Notes under the pieces: model-generated | The model's input: the letters and a program-made list of their open reading frames with translations, nothing else | What the model was told of the DNA's origin: nothing | Databases searched by the model: none | Source: Chrysomallon squamiferum | Lineage: Eukaryota; Mollusca; Gastropoda; Neomphalida; Peltospiridae | Length of the DNA: 11,000 nt | NCBI GenBank assembly: GCA_012295275.1 | Contig: CM022679.1 | Coordinates: 12,425,915-12,436,914 of the forward strand | Direction: 5' to 3' | Translations under genes and position numbers: made by a program | Shown here: positions 7,190 through 11,000 of the stretch, piece after piece | Layout of the letters: the number at the start of each line of letters is the position of its first letter | Position numbering within the stretch: position 1 is the first letter of the stretch

Positions 7190-7515
7190 CTAGAGTTTCC
7201 CCGACAGGATAGATTTGATAGATGTAACCTGTTTCCACGGTTCATTACGGTGGGCGAAACCATCAGAAAAGCAAACGTGATTCGTCTTTCTGCTTCTTTT
7301 TTTTTTTTTCAGCGACGGCGACGGTGATTGAATAACAAAGAAGATTCGCGTTTGTTTTATCCCCGAGGAAGATAAATTATTTTATTAGCACGCGCCGTGT
7401 CGTGGCTAAGATGACCAAGCGACAGTCTGGAATTGATTTTTTTTTTTTCCAACTTTCTCTTTACAAACCAGCGCAGCGGCTCCGTGATGGTCGCATTTCC
7501 GCCGACCTGACGTGA
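7190..7515. promoter_or_regulatory. CpG-dense island, candidate regulatory element or exon remnant
   Basis: By my hand count 7310-7515 holds 19 CpG dinucleotides, far more than any other stretch of the window. It includes a tandem CGACGG-CGACGG (7313-7324) and a dyad CACG-CGC-CGTG (7389-7399). Motif-like words lie close together: GAGGAAG (ETS-like, 7365-7371), AGATAA (GATA-like, 7370-7375) and TTTATTAG (homeodomain-like, 7381-7388). Two T-rich tracts end in CAG at 7312 and 7471, as splice acceptors do, but the frames after them close within a few codons (TGA or TAA). Enhancer, promoter or decayed exon are all possible. Confidence 0.3.
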
Positions 7516-8055
7516 TTATAGCAACTGGTAATTTGAAAACGTGAAAAAAAACGAGAAAAAACATAACAACAATCTAATACAGGTTGTCGCAGCTAATAGC
7601 GTTGACAATACTGGGATTAGAACATAAATTTCTAGAATGTTTTTATATAATTTTTTCAAAAAAAAAAAAAAAAAAAATGAAACGACGTTTTTTTAAAGAC
7701 GGATCTATATTTGGAAATTTGTACAGAATAATGAATTGCTCTGGAGGCCAAGTTTTTTGTTGTTGTTGTTTTCCTTTCTTTCTGCTTCGAAGCATTTGCA
7801 AGATATTTTAATAAGTAAAATCAGTCATGTTAACTTTCATAATGTAATACAGCTATGAACGTAAACTATGAACGTAACTCTTTGATTCAGGGAAAGATAA
7901 CTATAGATTTTAAACATTACACTTTGATTCAGAAAATATTATTTATTATTCTGGGATTGGATTCTGTTTAGTTAAGATATGTAATGCAATATATTAATGT
8001 CTATACCAGGATAGACAGACAGATTAGACACAGGCTGGCAAATGGCCAATCACAC
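7516..8055. other. AT-rich unique sequence with A20 run and small direct repeats
   Basis: An A20 homopolymer lies at 7658-7677. CTATGAACGTAA occurs twice in tandem (7853-7864 and 7866-7877), and CTTTGATTCAG twice (7880-7890 and 7922-7932). The 75-codon plus frame at 7584-7811 reads K runs through the A20 and is not considered a gene. Confidence 0.6.
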
Positions 8056-8068
8056 AAATAAATAAATA

Positions 8069-8100
<32 letters not shown>

Positions 8101-8130
8101 AAAAAAGAAAGAAAGAGAGAAAGAAAAAAG
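8056..8130. repeat. (AAAT)n-(GAAA)n purine-rich microsatellite
   Basis: A short AAAT array at 8056-8070 is followed by a GAAA array with GAGA interruptions to about 8130. The strand is all purine for about 60 bases. Confidence 0.96.
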
Positions 8131-8209
8131 ATTTAAAAAACTCCGAAAACTCACCACCTTTTTTGTATCTTGCTTTATTTATATTTATATTTAATAATAT
8201 ATATCTTTA

Positions 8210-8357
8210 ATTTTCTTTTTTTCTTTTTTTTTTCTTTTTTTTTCTAATACAGTATGATATATTTAGAGAGAAATACATCAGTTATATTTAACAATGATTT
8301 CTCATTTAAATCTTGATTTTTTTAATTTTTAGTTTTTTTTATTATTTTTTTTTTTAT
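8210..8357. repeat. Pyrimidine tract followed by T-rich low-complexity DNA
   Basis: 8210-8245 is a TTTC/T tract leading to CTAATACAG (ending at 8252), which resembles a branch point plus splice acceptor. A second T-rich stretch lies at about 8317-8357. The frames downstream of 8252 close quickly, so no exon is called. Confidence 0.85.
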
Positions 8358-8925
<568 letters not shown>

Positions 8926-8980
8926 TTTGAACATCTTTCAAAAAATTATATGTTTTGCTTGTATTTTAAAATTGTTTTGT

Positions 8981-9031
8981 ATTTATTTATTTATTTATTT
9001 ATTTATTTACTTACTTACATTTTTTTTTTTT
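8981..9031. repeat. (ATTT)n-(ACTT)n array and T run
   Basis: An ATTT array (8981-9009) turns into a few ACTT units and then a run of T ending at 9031. CTGCTTGCAGGT follows; it contains both an acceptor-like CAG and a donor-like CAGGT, and neither bounds a convincing exon. Confidence 0.93.
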
Positions 9032-9044
9032 CTGCTTGCAGGTG

Positions 9045-9570
9045 TTCAGCAAATGAAAATATATTAGGTTATAAAATATTTTCTTAATATAAAAAAAAAA
9101 AGTAACAAAAAAATATTGCCGAAATCTGTAGAACTCACATGGACTGATAATTACAAATCTTTCAACATGAAATTTCTTTTCTACCATAAAAATAGCTGTC
9201 AGTTTCTTCTTACTCTTCTTATTTTTTATACCATTAACGATCCTTAAAAATGTATTGGCTGTTCAGGACAGGCAGCGAAGAACATACCACGGCCATTTAT
9301 ACACCAGCACGTAGTTCTCTGACCACTGACTTTTGTGTTCTCCTTGATTTTTACTTTTTGGGGAAATACTGTTGATTATGGTTACGTCCAATGCCAAAAA
9401 GTGGCTGCCAGACAGCGTGTTATTAAAATTTATTTCAAAGAACAACTATTTCTGTTGTTTTCGTTTAAATAATTTATAAACACAAGAAGGCAATTTTAAA
9501 ATATTTGCTTCTTAAAATATGAGTAATTATTAGTCCTGTCTCACCAATGCTTTAAGCTGAACATAATTAT
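9045..9570. other. AT-rich unique sequence, no gene seen
   Basis: About 9260-9440 is somewhat more balanced in composition. It has a 60-codon minus frame (9445-9263) and a shorter plus frame in the same place, neither with a family signature. A direct repeat TTAAAATAT flanks about 9493-9520. No gene is called. Confidence 0.55.
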
Positions 9571-9650
9571 ATCCACATGCACGCAAACATAAACACATAT
9601 AGATAAGCACGCACAGACGCACACACATGCATACACTTACGTATTATACA
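9571..9650. repeat. Degenerate CA-rich tract
   Basis: Words such as ACATGCACGCAAACATAAAC and CACACACATGCATACAC form a decayed CA array, opposite in strand sense to the TG arrays at 6007-6335. No coding content. Confidence 0.75.
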
Positions 9651-10560
9651 CGCCATTGTGGACACATTCTAACCCTATGCTTTAATACTTTCTGATATTG
9701 TATAAAAACTCGCAGCATTGGTTCATAATAGCACTATCGTTTCAAAACGAGTTTAATGAGAGAGAGCGCATAAACAACATTATATGCAAATAGCCTAAAA
9801 TGCTTAAGTAATTGGCTTCGTTTTCTCCAATATTTTAACATTCCCAAAGCTAATATTCTGAACTGGATGTTGAAGCAGTTGCTGTTCTCTAGAGAAATGA
9901 AATTAATATAACTGAAATATTAACTTCTGAGAACAACTAAACTTATCGTCTGTGGACTTGTCGTTTAGAATTTTTCAGCAGTAACAAATTGGCCAAATTT
10001 AATAATTTAGCGATTGTATGATTTATAAAAAAAAAGATATTTAACAATACAGTAATGCCTTTTGTTCGATTTTTTTTTTTTATAAAAGATTAATATTTAA
10101 CAAGAGTTATGAGTTTCGACATATTGTAGATTAATTTCTTATATTTGCTTCAAACAAGATTTCCATATGTTTCCTTGTACCATAATTTTGCCTGAAAAAA
10201 AGTGTGTCAATCTGCTGAACGCTATTTTTAAGCATTTTATTAATTTTTTTATAAAATTACATTTCGCAGTGAATGGATATAAACATGCATAAAACATTTA
10301 ATATTGACGGATATTACATGTCAGCCATAAGTTTCGTATGTCTTGATATTATGAGAAAAATGTACATGCATCTTCCATAAACAGAAACACAAAGACATAC
10401 ACCACAGTCTGTGAAAAATGACAATGGATGGATTCTGGAGAACTGATCCAACCACCCATCAAGCGCTAAACCATTATTCTAATGGTTTTACTGAGCAAAA
10501 CGTTTGAACAGGAAACAAAACAAACAAAAAAAGTAAAAAATAAAATAGAATGAAATAAAA
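9651..10560. other. AT-rich unique sequence with one perfect small hairpin
   Basis: No gene found. A and T runs occur at about 10028-10035 and 10071-10081. AAACCATTA-TTC-TAATGGTTT (10468-10488) is a perfect 9-bp hairpin with a 3-base loop. An AAAC/AAAT-rich stretch at 10513-10560 leads into the next repeat cluster. Confidence 0.6.
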
Positions 10561-10571
10561 TATTATAAATT

Positions 10572-10705
10572 ATAATAATAAAAAAAATAATAATAATAAA
10601 AAAAGGATAATATTATTAGTATTATTATTATTATTATCATCATCATTATTGTATCATCATCATTGTTATTATTATCATTATCATCATCATCACCATCATC
10701 ATCAA

Positions 10706-10760
<55 letters not shown>
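10572..10760. repeat. Large compound (AAT)n-(ATT)n-(ATC)n cluster
   Basis: AAT units interrupted by A runs (about 10572-10600) are followed by ATT units (10613-10637), mixed ATC/ATT units (to about 10706) and a long ATT array (10707-10760). The AAT and ATT arms are complementary and can fold back. The 87-codon minus frame reads N, D and I runs from these units and is an artefact. Confidence 0.96.
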
Positions 10761-11000
10761 GAAAATTCTGCACTTTATATAGGACTGTCTAATCGTAAAA
10801 CGATACTTTGGTAATCCTGTTTGCAAATGAAATGTAAATTGCTCTTCTTAACGGGAAAAGATGAAAAAGAAAGGAGAAAAAAACAAACAAAGAAAAACAC
10901 TCCACTGAATAACATTGATAAAGAGGAGAGTCCTTTAATGCATTAGCCCTGATACTCTGAGTAGTCGTTTACCAATATCATCTATCCGATTAAAGCAGAA
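10761..11000. other. Unique sequence at right edge, no gene seen
   Basis: No open frame of note or structural RNA is visible. There is an A-rich stretch with AAAC units at about 10860-10898. Confidence 0.6.

Noticed and set aside
9263-9445. 60-codon minus-strand frame with tryptophans
   Set aside because: No family motif is visible. The opposite strand is similarly open over part of the same interval and no start or 3'-end context supports it.
10563-10826. 87-codon minus-strand frame with N and D runs
   Set aside because: The N and D runs are the ATT and ATC arrays read on the minus strand.

Overview
This window reads as non-coding DNA from an animal nuclear genome. It is strongly AT-rich by eye. 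There are no bacterial-style gene runs and no long non-repetitive reading frame. It is densely filled with simple-sequence repeats: trinucleotide ATC/ATT/AAC, TG, GA, TTTA and GAAA arrays, plus A or T homopolymers of up to 30 bases. This mix is typical of molluscan, and particularly cephalopod, intergenic or intronic DNA. That origin is an inference from texture only. No diagnostic gene or SINE is visible, so a cephalopod source is a guess of about even odds.

Layout. 1-64 is a compound ATC/ATT array. 65-1340 is mostly unique AT-rich DNA, with an A-rich block at 419-575 and a small GC-rich patch at about 660-720. 1347-2041 holds a TTTA/TTTG array, a CCAAT/CRE-like motif cluster and an A17 run. 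2280-2485 is a T-rich block, a 30-bp T/A palindrome and a compact nested inverted repeat ending in AATAAA. 2486-3590 is plain. 3597-3670 is TTTA plus T30. It is followed by the most gene-like patch of the first half (3720-4034): a hairpin, a 49-codon frame with a strong start context, and an AATAAA signal shortly after its stop. 4499-4702 is a cluster of trinucleotide arrays. 5411-6335 is TG/CA-rich, with a 70-nt inverted repeat and two TG arrays. 6517-6604 is A/C-rich. 7190-7515 is the most CpG-dense stretch and may be regulatory or exonic. 8056-8357 is a GAAA tract followed by a pyrimidine tract and T-rich DNA. 8826-9031 is (GA)49, TTTA and T runs. 10468-10488 is a perfect small hairpin, and 10572-10760 is another large AAT/ATT/ATC compound array.

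Most long open frames simply read through repeats: RE from GA, CV from TG, N, L or I from AAT/ATT, K or F from A/T runs. They are not genes. I see no convincing protein-coding gene, tRNA, rRNA, CRISPR array or intact transposon, and no evidence of a new multi-gene system. The items worth testing are the 49-codon frame at 3850, the CpG-dense island at 7310-7515, and the nested inverted repeat at 2425-2484, which resembles a degraded hammerhead ribozyme.
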